From contig CM049319.1 in assembly GCA_026874595.1 (NCBI GenBank), forward strand, positions 13,669,601 through 13,733,600: DNA of 64,000 nt. The letters run 5' to 3'. The translations under genes and the position numbers were made by a program. Source of the DNA: Sipunculus nudus. Its lineage: Eukaryota > Annelida > Sipuncula > Golfingiida > Sipunculidae. The notes under the pieces are model-generated. The model was not told where the DNA came from. It searched no databases and was given only the letters and a program-made list of their open reading frames with translations. Positions 11,691 to 23,368 of this stretch are shown one piece after another (the stretch's first letter is position 1; each line of letters starts with the position of its first letter).

Positions 11691-13559
11691 TTGGTATTGA
11701 TCAAGTAGATGTTACAACATGAGCATAATTGTAGCATGTTTGGTATATACACTAACAGAAAATAAGATAAGAACCATAAAAAGAAGATGATTGCCGGCAA
11801 TACCACCCATCATTCTGGTTAAAATGTTCTCTTACACAATACTAGCAACAGATTGTTCAACATGTTATGCTTTTCTGTAGTCCCAATTCAGGATTTTTTT
11901 TATATTTTCTGATGTCAATGACATGAATGCTGCTCCATCCACACAACTCTGAAAAAAACCAAAGGACTCAAGAGGTATCTCCTAACATTTATTTTAAATA
12001 GTTCATACATAAAAATACTCCAGCCCTTTCAAGCTTTGGCAGAGGTTTTACCTCAGTTTCTTTGGATAGATGACATACCTCCTACAGACCTCCCACTAAT
12101 GCTTGGCAAGAATGAATACTAGGCCTTGCATTAGTTGCAAGAGATTCAGACCCTTGGTGAAAATGGCAAAGATTAATCCAAGGAGGTGAAGGGTTTCATG
12201 AAGGTAAGGGTAGAACATTCTGCACTGAACCAATTGAAACCAATTTGTAACTAGATACCCTTGGGTCTCAATGCTCGGCAGAATTCGTCTATAAGGATGC
12301 TTTATGAGCTTTTGCAAACTTTGGGTCCTGTGACCTTAAACCTGTGACCTAAAAAGCTGGGGACTTACTATCCTTGAACTTATACCATTTGTATTTGCAT
12401 AATAAAGAATTCTTGCTAAAGAATGGCCGACCAAATGGCAGACAAAGCACCATCCGATTCCCTACACCTCAGTTTACTTTCAGTCAGTGGACCTAAAAAC
12501 AAAGAAATGAAGGCAAGGTCAAGGGTGCTTTAATGTTCAACTGACCTGTGTTAAATTCAAACTTTTTGTAAAGCACTCTTATAGAACTTAAATTCCAATT
12601 AAATTCAATGTGCTGGAGGAAAATATCAATTCCAATTAAATTCAATTTGCAATTCAACAAGTTGAAATCATTTTAATACATTTAATTGGTGTGTAAAGAG
12701 TGCCTTCAAAGGTAATTTATTACTTTTGCACAAGTACACAATCTACATTTTTGTTCAGAATTGGTTAGATTCATCTCAAAATTAAATAAAATATCAGTAA
12801 TTATAAGTTTTATCATTTCAAGTGGTAAGGCATAGCAGCCAAACATGTCAGGTTTTACTATTTTAATGTACAATTATATTCCTTAAAATCAGGTAAACTG
12901 TCTAAATTCAGATAAAGATTTAAGAAGTGTATTTTGAGTTCAAATGAGTTGCCATAATACCTGGTGCAAATATTCCTTTTTGGTGAGGAAAAACATGAAA
13001 GATCTCAGAATTATGGGGTTGTGGGAACACTGATCACTGTTATATCCCCTAACAATAGTAAGGTCAACAAACTTGGTGCCTGAATGCGCACTCATGTGTA
13101 ATATAATTTTACTTATTTTAGTCATCAAAGACCAGCAGTCTATATGGGATGTACTTTGCTATCTAATGGCTCCCCTGAGTCCAATCACACTAAGATTTCC
13201 AACTTGCCACTGGACCAATACAAAGGAAGAACTTGAAGCCCTTTTATGTGTCATCTGCAGTTTTAAATTGTAAACAAAACAGAAACTTGAAACTTGCCTC
13301 TTCTGCAAAGTAAATCTTGATTTTGCTGGAAGTGTAATATACATTTGTAACCTTCAGTTTAAAAATACTGGGATGGGTATTAGGCCAGGAAGGATCACTA
13401 ATTCAGATCACTATATATCAAAGGAACAGTTTATTTTTTTAAATTAATTTGTATGCAGTTCTTACTGTTCACATTTTTGTCTTAAGCAAGTAAGCGACTC
13501 AGAGAAAGTAATCACTGAGTGCCCAAATAACTACAGGGAGACATACCTCTATGGTACTA

Positions 13560-13560
<1 letters not shown>

Positions 13561-13637
<77 letters not shown>
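13561..13637. repeat. TA microsatellite
   Basis: TA repeats with a short AAATATAAA interruption at about 13590. Confidence 0.95.
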
Positions 13638-13640
<3 letters not shown>

Positions 13641-13979
13641 GAAGAGTATACAGAATAGTCAGAAAAGGTAGGTACGAAGCCAGGCCTGCCATGTGTCAAA
13701 GGGAAATAACTACAAAAAAGAGCAAATGCAAGAGCTGGTAAAAAAAAGAGTACAGGTGGCCTTCTTTCAAATTAAAGAGTAAACAAAAGTAAAATTAGAA
13801 ACAATTCCCAATTTTTATCAGATACTGAATAAAAATGCAATTTGCAAGCTACATCTAATATACATTGCTCTCAAAGTCAGAAACATACATGTTGCATATA
13901 CGCTTGCATGAAAACAATGGCATTTTCCACATGTTGTGATGCGCATGCTTGACATTTTCACACAAAATCTTTTACTTAT

Positions 13980-14060
13980 CAGGGACCAAAATTATGGAAT
14001 TTGTTACCAGAACCTCTTCGTAGAATAGCTAACCTAGATAAGTTCAAAAAAGATCTTTAG
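13980..14060 (+). pseudogene. C-terminal tail of a LINE reverse transcriptase ORF
   Basis: The frame gives QGPKLWNLLPEPLRRIANLD then KFKKDL and a stop. This fits the conserved end of many non-LTR retrotransposon ORF2 proteins, G-x-x-x-W-N-x-L-P followed by R and L-x-x-F-K-x-x-L. Upstream sequence does not continue the frame, so it is a 5'-truncated copy, as is normal for LINEs. The clade (CR1, L2 or Jockey-like) cannot be told from 26 residues. Confidence 0.75.
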
Positions 14061-15959
14061 CAAAATTCTCTAAACTCTTGACATAATATCAATAAATATA
14101 TTTACTTCTTTTACATGGTATGCATGCATGTTGACATTTTATTCTTTACGGATACCAGTAAGTGAATAAACACTTACATAACTATGCATACATTGCACTT
14201 CTGGTTTGTATTATTTTGCACTTATTTCATAAACTGTTATCAACATTGTTAATAACCTGAATAGCCTATTATTAATAATATTCTATAATAAACTCTTAAT
14301 AATGATCATACTAGTACAGGAACTAACAATATGTTATATTCAGCTACAATATTCTGCACATATATATTTGCTTGTATATTACTGTCATGCTATTTGATTG
14401 TGTTTGAAATTTTAATTACTATCAGGGCCTTGTGGAAGATCAGTATATTTTGAACGAGCCACCCTGAAAAAAGATATATTAATAAATAGATAAAATAAAA
14501 ACACTTGTGAAATGTCACATTTTTGTTCCAACTGGTTAGTTCTGTTCTGTGTTGTAGCAAAAGAGAAATAGTAGTAATAGTATATATCAGATATATAGTA
14601 TATATTCTTTTACTGAAAAGGGGGGGGGGGGGAGAGTGCTGTTAAAAAATGCTGGGTGTGGGGGTGGGTGGGAGGGTACAAGCTCATATCAGTCCCGTAA
14701 ATAATGATAAAATACCTATTCTCATCCTGTATATGCAAGCATAAGATAACTAAGAAATAGTGATAAGTAAAAAAGCAAGGCTTGTGGTTTACATCATATT
14801 CTTCGAAAATTATTTGTCAGTTTTTTTCCTTGCCGTCATGTTTATGCTCCTCATTGCTTACCTTGCAGTCCTGCATCTATCACAACCCTTTGTATGACTA
14901 TCCCCTTGGATCTTTAGAACATCCAGCTCGACACATCTTGTATAAAAGATGTAGAAGAAATCGACAGCTTTGAGGACTCTTTATCCATCATCTGATCATG
15001 GATGATCATCAAAACTTTGCGAAAACAGTACACTTTTTAAGACAAAATTCAACATCTGCCTGTAACGTGTCCCGCGCGTCTGTTACACAAATGGTAAAAC
15101 ATCCCACCCGTTAATGCATTATCACTACCATCACTGATCTCGTGTAAAGGGGGAAATCATTGCCAAGTGTCCCCGACATGTCTCAAACATGTTTGAAACA
15201 TGAAAAGGAAGAAGGTGATGTTACGTTTAGGTTATTTTGCAGGAAAAGCTTGTTACATGTTTCCAACCTGACTCATCTCAAGACATGATTATATATAATA
15301 CATGAAACGGGTTTTTGAAACTTCAGGGAAACGTCACTTTTTACAGTGTACACTTTGTCTTTGTACTGATCACAAAATTATTTTAATGATTTCAAAGGCA
15401 CAAAGCTGACTGGGGCATCTAGTATAATTTCTCTTGAGGATATAGGACTGCTTAATTAACCCTGTCAAAAATATTGGCCACAAATATTTTGAATTGGCTT
15501 TAATTTTGAAACCAGAGATATATATAATGGTGTTATTTCACCTGGCAACAGTCGTGTGGAAAGGATTCTTATTGAATCCCTGCCTCCACTCAAGATATGA
15601 AAGGTTTTCTGTTTCTTCACATTTTTATTTATACATAATTACATGACACATGCATACACCATAGCCATAGATCTTTGCATGCATGCAAGTCATTTATATA
15701 AACAATATAAACACATATGCTTTTCAGTCAGGATCACACAAAATTGAAACGTAGGCCTATGCAAGAAAAATGGGGCTATTCTCCAAAAGCTTCTTGATTC
15801 ACAAATGATATGAATTAAATTTGGAGTATTACACATTAAATATGCAAAATAAATTCTGGGAAATATGTATTCTATAGCAATTCCTATGGGAATATTATGT
15901 AAAAAGTTATTTTTAATGAAACTGTAACTTTAGGCCTATTATATCCTTTGAAATTGACT
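14061..15959. other. Intronic sequence, no gene seen
   Basis: AT-rich, includes a poly-G tract near 14620-14631. Nothing recognisable as coding or RNA. Confidence 0.5.
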
Positions 15960-16246
15960 TAAGTATTCCACATGTTACTATAGTTACCTATATGTTACTA
16001 TAGACTCCTGCAGTTACTGATTGTTTTTTTATAGGTATTAAAAATTGACTTTATTATTCTGTAAGTTACCATAGTTTCCCATATATTACTATAGTGTCCT
16101 ATAGGTAGCTGAGATTTCCCTATAGGCATTGAAAATTGACTATAGTACCCCACATTTTGCTATAGTTTCCTATATTTTACTGTAATTCCCTATAGGTTAC
16201 TACAGATTTATATAGTAAACTATAGGATATTTTTGGCTGGGCTGTT
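15960..16246. repeat. Second copy of the CTATAGG repeat family
   Basis: Contains recurring TTACTATAG, CCTATAGG and AAAATTGACT words and ends in TAAACTATAGG, ATATTTTTGGCTGGG. The same terminal block marks the repeat beside 7548, but in opposite orientation. No open frame. Confidence 0.65.
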
Positions 16247-16788
16247 ACTCTGGAAAAAAATATATATTTAAAAAAAATTCTCAGTCTTATCCCATTAGTG
16301 TATCTAAATGTTTTCTGATGTGTCAATTTTATAATAATATTATTTATCATAATATTTATATATATATATATATATATATTATAATTATTATTTTAAATAT
16401 AATCATATGTTATAATTTTTTATAATTATTGTACGTATTATTATTTTTATCTAACTTCGAGCATTAATTCAACCCATGCGGCATGATTTTCTTATTTTCA
16501 GTTAATAACTGTAAAAGTCGGTCAGTCAGTTTACATACCATGTGAAATTTAGTAATGCAGGTTCGAAAAAAATGAACATGGTATAAAACAAAAGGGGGTC
16601 ATTAACTTTTATCTTTACTGTGATTATCTGTTGGCCAATCACAATGTCACCAACCCCATATTCAGTCACGTTATAAATCAGCCTGAAAATAAACAAAATG
16701 ATGCCCCAATACATGCGCATGTTGTCTCTGCGAAGACTGGCTCAGTCGGTGAGGCTAACGAGACCAAAGACCTACCAGTGCTCTGGTT

Positions 16789-17269
16789 ACTGTGGTTGCC
16801 TTTTTATTCGCGAGGGCTTTATTTTCGCGGTATTCGTGAATGTAAAATAATCGCGAATATGAAACCCTCGGGAATAAGATGTCCCATCAACAAAAGAGAA
16901 CAAAAGGGGATTATGCTTATGCACAAACAGATGATCAGTTATATCACATCCCTGGAAACAACCTAATCAGCAACCTTATATATTTATGGTATCGAAATGG
17001 GCCCATGCATAAAAGCAATTACTATTGTAAAACACGTAATATTCACGAGGGATATATCGACTGTGACACAAATAAAAAACTACTGACTGAATTATAAATG
17101 AGTGAGATATTGTAGATTTCATTCTAATTTTAATATCAATACAAATACGAACTGATGTGCTTAGAACATATTTCTTATGATACAATCGCGAAAATGAAAC
17201 CCTCGCGAAACGTTCAAAGTGAAGAAATCGCGAAATTTCAGCCTCGCGAATATAAAGCCAACCACAGCA
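16789..17269. mobile_element. MITE with TATTCGCGAGG inverted termini
   Basis: The left end reads CTGTGGTTGCC, TTTTTATTCGCGAGG. The right end, inverted, reads CTGTGGTTGG, CTTTATATTCGCGAGG. Internal TTCGCG words and GAAACCCTCG also recur in both halves. Length is about 480 bp with no transposase. A TA dinucleotide may be the target duplication, but this is not certain. It lies in intron 2 of the PTGR1 pseudogene, about 100 bp from exon 3. Confidence 0.8.
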
Positions 17270-17709
17270 TACAACTTCCGGTATATGTCAACTCAAAGAT
17301 ACTGCCACCTGGCGGCAAGTTACTTAAATAATGATTATTTGACCGACATGCTTTACAAGAGCCAGGATTCTTGACCGAGTTACGTCTATTGAAGCCTTAA
17401 AGTTTTATTTTACATTTTTAAATGGCAAACAATTTTTGATGACTTGGCATGCCTCCCTCTCCGACAAAACATATGAACTGTTTCAAATTATATTGCAATG
17501 CATTTCTGTAGCGGTAATTTGTTGGATAGTCATTAAATCATTTATTACCTTTCATACGCTAATAAAATAACTTTTTATTGCAAGGGATACAGGTCGAAGA
17601 TCCATATATATTTGTTTATCAAAATGTTTTTACTGAATACAATCAAATATTTGTTTAACAACACAATTTGCCAAGATGCAAAGAAAGTTGCAATGTGATA
17701 TAGATCTAC
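17270..17709. other. Intron 2 remainder, nothing recognised
   Basis: AT-rich intronic sequence between the MITE and exon 2 of the PTGR1 pseudogene; no feature supported. Confidence 0.5.
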
Positions 17710-18604
17710 CTCATGCAGGGGTCCACACTCAAATAAACTGCTTCACATAATATTTCTGTAAAAAATACAAATACATTTTAATTCATTTGAACAATAAAGA
17801 CTACAGATGACAAAGGTGAATCCATAGTACGGCTCCAGGGGGTTTGGTTGTTTCTACTCAAAACCAACCTAACGTTATTCCAGTATGGAACTGCATAAGA
17901 GGATGCCGATGGCCGATAGCACTTGTCTCAACTGTCATACTTTGAAATCAAAATTTGTTACATTTGCAGTAAACATCTTCTGTTTACATTTTACATGCGC
18001 ATGCTTGCAAAATATTACTTATATCGTGAAGTCCTTACCACAAACACACCCATGTTTATGTAATTTGCCTCGAAACGATTCATATCCAATTTATATGAAC
18101 TGACTATAAACTCACCACAAAATATAATCTTTTGCTACCTATAATGCTACCCTATTTATGGGATGTTACCCTAACCCTTTCCAAGTGACTACCCTTGTCT
18201 GTTCTGTATGTGAGGCTGTGTTGCACATTCTTACCAAATTATATATATGTACCCAACAAATTTATATTCGCAAACAGCCAGATTCACATTCAAAAATTAA
18301 AAGCATAATTAATTAATATTATCCATTTTGCAATATTCATTTGAAATGATAAAACCTAGAGGGGCACGCAAGCCAAAACACACCATAATTCTCGAGAGAT
18401 CTGTCCCGATTTTGTATATGAATAGCTACGAATGTTCTACACGTGTGTAAACGTCTTCAGGAATTCCATTTTCTGGAGTCATTTATTTTTTTTTTTAAAT
18501 CGTTAATATAATAAGAGTGGGAAAGGGAGAACATGCAGTTTTGTTTCTCAAGAGTATGATAAACCTTCCAAGGTTTACTAGCCCATGGCCTCCAGTTGCT
18601 TTAA

Positions 18605-18855
18605 TCGAGATGCAGGTCTTTAATCTGGAATCGACTCTTTTGCCGCATGCGGCTCCTTAATCTGGATGCGACTTTTCATTCCAGATGCGACTCTTCAATC
18701 CGGATGCAACTCTTCCATCCGGATGCGACTCTTCAATCCGGATGCCACTCATCAATCCGGATGCGACTCTTGAATCTATATGCAACTCTTTAATCCGGAT
18801 GCGACTCTATTAATCTGGATGCGGCACTTTCTAATCCGGATGCGGCTCTGCATGC
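18605..18855. repeat. Minisatellite of AATCCGGATGCGACTCTT units
   Basis: About thirteen imperfect copies of an 18-20 bp unit with the palindromic core ATCCGGAT, several with CTGGATGCG or CTATATGCAAC variants. Confidence 0.9.
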
Positions 18856-19100
18856 ATTCGCTGATGCCACTTGAAATCATCATCGGCAGATGAAAGGCGA
18901 TAACATTATTATCTTCTCCTTGCATATACCAAGTAAATGAAGACGAAGTGATATTTAAACAAGATGTTTCCAGAGACATAAATCCCCCGACATGCATGGT
19001 GATCCTAATGAAACTCTGCTAGTCTACACACCTGTTAACGTCCAGTTCTGGGCGTCGTCAGAAGTGGATCGGAAGGGGGGGGGGGGGTGTCAGGGGTCCG

Positions 19101-19113
19101 AATATATATATAT

Positions 19114-19148
<35 letters not shown>
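19101..19148. repeat. TA microsatellite, insertion site of a solo LTR
   Basis: TA repeats preceded by a poly-G tract at about 19074-19087 and directly followed by TGTCACACC. Confidence 0.95.
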
Positions 19149-19149
<1 letters not shown>

Positions 19150-19387
19150 GTCACACCATGCCTGGGCTGGGGTTAAAAATGTATACTGTTGGGGTGTATT
19201 GTCCGCCAGAGGGGTCTGTGTATTGACCGGGGCGTGGCTATATAAAGTATAAATATCAGGACTGTGCGGGGGCAGAGGGAGAGCACTGGAGACAGGAGAC
19301 AGGCTGTAGGCGGCTGAGGGGGCATAAATTGTATTATACATTATAAACTCTACATTACCACAGTATATTTTTCGCTTATCTGTGACA
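19149..19387 (+). mobile_element. Candidate solo LTR
   Basis: A 239-bp block begins TGTCACACC and ends CTTATCTGTGACA, so the ends are TG...CA with a TGTCAC/GTGACA inverted terminal repeat. It contains GCGTGGCTATATAAAG, a TATA box (about 19229-19236), followed by a GC-rich start-site-like stretch, and ATAAA further on. Flanks ATATA and ATACA could be a 5-bp target duplication with one mismatch. No internal retroelement sequence adjoins it. Confidence 0.6.
19229..19237 (+). promoter_or_regulatory. TATA box within the solo LTR
   Basis: CTATATAAAG flanked by GC-rich sequence, at the usual position in an LTR U3 region. Activity is inferred. Confidence 0.5.
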
Positions 19388-19639
19388 ATACATGATGAAT
19401 ATATTAACCAATTTAATGAAAATATGTAAATATATATGACATAAATATATCATTAGAAAAGACTCATAACAAGAAGCAGGATATATAAAATGTATAGAGA
19501 TTGTCGGTCTCCCATAGTTTATGATCAAAGGCCTTTTGATGTAATTAAATCTGTAATAACAATAACCTTAATCTACCTCATTCCCCACTTGGTAATTGAG
19601 TAGATCTCTAATGAACAAACGTTGTGTCATAAACAATAG

Positions 19640-19960
19640 TCGAACAATGAGAGAGAGAGAGAGAGAGAGAAAGAGAGACAGACAGACAGACATACAGAAA
19701 GGGAAAAAGAAAGATAGGAAAAGATCATGTCGGATTATGAACAATATTGAACGGAAAACTGCGTAGGGAAAGCGATAAAGACCGGAAGAAAGATAACAAA
19801 GAAAAGAGAGAAAGGACGAAGGTGAGAACGGTAAAATGAGAGAAAGAGGGGAAATGAAAGTGAGAATGTAGAGAAAAGAAGAGAGAACGGACAATTAAGA
19901 GTGATATATAGATAAAGAAAAGAAAATGCAAGAAAGAGACAAAGATCGACAGTAGAATCC
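19640..19960 (+). repeat. GA-rich low-complexity tract
   Basis: GAGAGA microsatellite followed by AGAAAGA and GACAGACAGACA. The long minus-strand open frames here encode only Ser/Phe/Leu-rich low-complexity peptides. Confidence 0.85.
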
Positions 19961-20177
19961 GAGATAGAAAACAGGAATAATTACAAAATATACATTGATA
20001 GATATAAGGCGAAATTACATACAATACATTGATCATCGCCCTGTGTATTTAGGAGCTCCTTTTGAAGTACATTTTCGTGCCCGCGTCGAATGAGTGCATG
20101 GCTTTGGCTTGGTTGGTGTTTTTCATACTCAGTCAGCTCATTAAGGCTGAGCAGATTGCGAATCAATTATACTTGTG

Positions 20178-20640
20178 ACCCATATATGTAACATTAATAA
20201 CTAATATCAGTAGGTCCATGGTTTGAATACATGAAAAAATACTGTTAGTTTAAAAGATCCACTGGAAACAAAAATACAATGATAAATTGCAAAGCATTTA
20301 GATACATGTATGAATCAGATCCGTAAGATTTATTATCGTATGTACAAGAGATAATATGTCGTACGTATGAGATAATATGTCGTACGTGCGAGATAAATAA
20401 TATATTATAAATATATAAATATATAAATTATAAATAATATATTATACTTGTGACCCATATATATAACATCAATAGGTCAATAGTTTGAATATATGAAAAA
20501 ATACTGTTAGTTTAAAAGATCCACTGGAAACATAAATACAATGATAAATTGAATAGCATTTAGATACATGTACGAATCAATTCCATAAGATTTATTTTTG
20601 TACGTACGAGAAAATATGTCGTAGAGGTACGAGATAATAT
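20178..20640. repeat. Direct duplication of ~200 bp flanking the GTACGTAC minisatellite
   Basis: TTGTGACCCATATAT, TACTGTTAGTTTAAAAGATCC, and GCATTTAGATACATGTA occur in the same order at 20178-20395 and 20448-20640. Each copy leads into GAGATAATATGTCGTACG units, so the minisatellite seeds were duplicated with the flank. Confidence 0.85.
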
Positions 20641-20965
20641 GTCGTACGCTCTTGATATTATCTAGTACGTGCGATATAGTATGTCGTATACGTACGAGAT
20701 AGTATGTCGTACATACGAGATAGTATGTCGTACGTACGAGATAATATGTCGTACGAACGAGATAATATGTCGTACGTACGAGATAATATGTCGCACGCTC
20801 TCGATATTATCTCGTACGTACGATATAGTATGTCGTATACGTACGAGATAGTATATCGTACATACGGGATAATATGTCGTACGTACGAGATAAAATGTCG
20901 TACAAACGAGATAATATGTCGTATTTACGAGATAATATGTCGTACGTGCGGGATAAATAATTTAT
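20600..20965. repeat. 21-bp minisatellite GAGATAATATGTCGTACGTAC
   Basis: About seventeen units. The core GTACGTAC is palindromic, and one unit type appears inverted (CTCTTGATATTATCTAGTACG). A unit length divisible by three leaves several frames open, which explains the repetitive open frames on both strands. Confidence 0.95.
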
Positions 20966-21689
20966 TTTTCTTTTACCAGGTGGCAGCAATACTCTTCCGT
21001 AAAATATAGACTTTATGGAAATCCGTAATGGGTATAACGCCAATGGTCAGAAGATCTATCTTTTTCCTGATTTCGTCGAAAATATTCTGAATTGTGCCAA
21101 AATTCCCATCAGAAATTAGTTTTCTCTAATATATCAGAGCTGTTGGCAATAGAAAAATTTGATGTTTTAAAACCAGCAGGAAACGTTTCCTCTTATGGTC
21201 TATTATTTTAAATGTTTGTTTTCTGATTAAAGGTTATTTTGGTTATTGACTTATATATGACTAAAGTGATATGTTCAGCATTAAAATCAATAATTGTCCC
21301 TTGCTGTGTTGCACAATGCTGATCCTTTTTCTCTTTTTCACTGTGTATCAAAGTAGGCCTATAATACGAAAAAAATTCTAAACATTAACTAGATAATATG
21401 CATATAGCCCTATATAATATGTACTCTATATGTCAAACCGTATCCATACCGGCTAAATATTTTTTTAATCAGGTCGCCTCAACCGGCACAATTTAGTTTA
21501 TATAACGGTAAGACAAAATATGCCACTGTTGTCGAATTATTTGTTGTTCAAAAGGTCTACTGATTCACGTATAGATTATAATATATAATTTATTGCGATA
21601 TTCGCTGTTAATGTGATATTCGGTTTTGTTTAATATTTGACCAAATAAACTATTATCAATTTAATTTATTTTAAATTATATTCACTCAA

Positions 21690-21795
21690 TGAACCTGTCC
21701 AACAAATGGACCGGACCGCCTACAGTTGGACCGGACCAGGACCGGACCGCTTATATGTTGGACCGGACCATCAGATGGTCCAGTCCGGACGGCAC
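21690..21795. repeat. GGACCGGACC motif cluster
   Basis: At least six GGACCGGACC or GGTCCGGTCC-like words within 100 bp, just downstream of exon 1 of the PTGR1 pseudogene on its transcribed strand (intron 1). Confidence 0.8.
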
Positions 21796-22182
21796 CTCTA
21801 AACATGAGAGCCCATGTGTGTGTGTGGGCAACCGCGACTAACACACAGACAAATACACGTGAATATACAGATCAATCTTGATTCAAATTGTATTTGATAA
21901 TGTCCGTTCCGCTGGGGCCTGGCAGACAGAAGTAAATAAATTCTTATTACCGCCATCCTTGAGCTCCGGGAGGTCCTCCTCCTGCAACTTGAAGTTAGAC
22001 TCCTCAGGTTGACCATCATACTTCCTTGCAAACACCCACTTCTTTGCCTTCACCATTTTGTTCCCGGGGATTCCCGCAGCTGGCTGACTTGCTACTATAA
22101 CTGACACGTCCTCTCACCAAGATGTGTACAAGGCGCACACAGTCACTCCTGAATTTTGTCGCGCACTGGAAAAGCCTGTTAT

Positions 22183-22531
22183 ATAAGGCCAAAAAATAAA
22201 AAAGGTATGGTTCTCAGGCACCGCCCGCGTCAATTTTAAACTCCCGCATCAAAAAATTTTATTTTGATTTTCAACAGAAACTTACCAATTTTGAGCTCCA
22301 GCCACTGGGACATTTCTTTCAAGAAGATAGAATCATACAATTTTGATTAAATTTTCTTTGTTATGTAGTGTTTTTACTTGTTTAGCAAAATAATTCTGTT
22401 AGTATCACGCTTTTCCCTTATCATTTGCATGTTTATCGAAACATACAAAAAAATGAAAAATAAAAAACCGCCCGCCCGCAATGATTTCTGAAAAAAGTGC
22501 CTGAGAACCAAACCTTTTTTTTGACCTAACC
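22183..22531. mobile_element. MITE with GGTTCTCAGGCAC inverted ends
   Basis: The left end TAAGGCCAAAAAATAAAAAA, then GGTATGGTTCTCAGGCAC, is matched by the inverted right end TTAGGTCAAAAAAAAGG, TTTGGTTCTCAGGCAC. About 350 bp, non-coding. It starts only 127 bp upstream of the pseudogene start codon, so it sits in or near the former 5' UTR or promoter. Confidence 0.8.
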
Positions 22532-22611
22532 ACGTGAAGCTTCACTCTGATCAACAAGGCCGTCCTGGGTCACGTACTGCATGAACAGCAGGTCTATTTT
22601 TTGCCCTATCC

Positions 22612-22627
22612 CCCCCCCCCTTTTTTT
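22612..22627. repeat. Poly-C followed by poly-T
   Basis: Run of about ten C then T, low complexity. Confidence 0.9.
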
Positions 22628-23001
22628 ATCTATATATGCAGATCGAGACTGATTTAGACAGCCTCTTTTTCGTCTTAAAATGAATAATGAACGGAATCTC
22701 ATGAATTTTTTTCAGGGTATTTCGGGAATGGGCTAATTAAGAATCGATTAGATTTTGATTTTCAGGTACGTCATCATGGAATATTCACAAATGTACAGTC
22801 ACTTAAGCACGAATGAACCTGGAAACACAGGCGGAATAAGTGAATGCAAACAAGGTTTTGGGAGCATCCCACAGTCTACACAGGGACTTCAAACATGGCG
22901 GAGGCTTTCATTCCTTAGAATGCAGATTCCCTCTTAGATACTATATCCACTGGTTAAAATGTGTTTGCCTAACCTTTGTGCACGTGATAAACACTTGTGT
23001 A

Positions 23002-23300
23002 TATGTATGGTTTGTTCCACCAACCGTGACACTATACGTCTATAGTCCGTTCCACCAACCGTGAAACACTGTTTTTTCGCGATCATTTTTAAAAGAATTG
23101 AGACCGAACAAAGATTTTAATATACAGAGTTAAATGAGAACGCGACCTAACTTTCTGACAGAAAAAAATGCCACTTACCCGTGATTAATAGCCTGTAATT
23201 AACAAAAATCTAAATCCAGGAGAAACTCGCGGACTGTTTACGACATTTTGTACCTGGTCAACTGACAAGATTCTACCTCGCACGTGCGTGACGTCATAAG
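23002..23300. repeat. TTCCACCAACCGTGA repeat, relative of the foldback at 31.4 kb
   Basis: The word TTCCACCAACCGTGA occurs twice (about 23013 and 23050). The second copy, CTATAGTCCGTTCC onwards through GAAACACTGTTTTTTCGCG and GCGACCTAA, is matched in inverted orientation by 31480-31575. Confidence 0.65.
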
Positions 23301-23368
23301 CGGTGTTCCATTTTGCAGGAGATAGACTCCCGCTGTTTAGCGATGTGAGTTGGTCAAACAATAATAGT

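Larger units (their letters stand above)
8441..13979. other. Intron 3 of the PTGR1 pseudogene, degraded repeats, no gene seen
   Basis: Roughly 5.5 kb of AT-rich sequence. It holds poly-G at 10034-10052, diverged dispersed repeats (10080-10280, 11030-11180, 11410-11690, 12220-12500) and a TA microsatellite at 13561-13637. The open frames here are short and not recognisable. Confidence 0.55.
2000..22056 (-). pseudogene. Tandem PTGR1-like copy, unprocessed pseudogene, exons 1-6 only
   Basis: Exons align one-to-one with the intact copy upstream: 21951-22056 (106 nt, starts MVKAKKWVFARKYDG), 17710-17755 (46 nt, with DPCMR instead of DPYMR), about 16622-16684, 7031-7548 (interrupted), 2516-2629 and 2000-2152 (153 nt, open, ends DCYFDG). 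Introns are kept, so this arose by genomic duplication, not retroposition. Breaks: exon 3 has its nearest GT donor one base later than in the intact copy, which would shift frame. Exon 4 has lost its acceptor AG, has extra bases that create a stop after WRTHTIMNADDTST, and contains a MITE. Exon 5 is 114 nt instead of 118 and hits a TGA inside the nucleotide-binding loop. Exons 7-9 are not seen in 1-2000, so they lie off the window or are lost. The gene spans over 20 kb, against 7.6 kb for its sister, because its introns are filled with repeats. Transcription cannot be excluded. Confidence 0.85.

Noticed and set aside
13499-13699. Tyr-Ile repeat open frame
   Set aside because: Translation of a TA microsatellite. 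The same applies to 18992-19341 and 47147-47473.
16526-16720. A separate small gene on the minus strand
   Set aside because: The frame simply spans exon 3 of the PTGR1 pseudogene (VTEYGVGDIVIGQQI) plus intron.
19568-20036. Two long minus-strand frames rich in Ser, Phe and Leu that look like membrane proteins
   Set aside because: They translate a GA/GAAA low-complexity tract, and the hydrophobicity is a composition effect.
20669-21043. Open frames with RTYEIIC or MSYVRDN peptide repeats
   Set aside because: Produced by a 21-bp minisatellite that is open on both strands; there is no start context or flanking gene structure.
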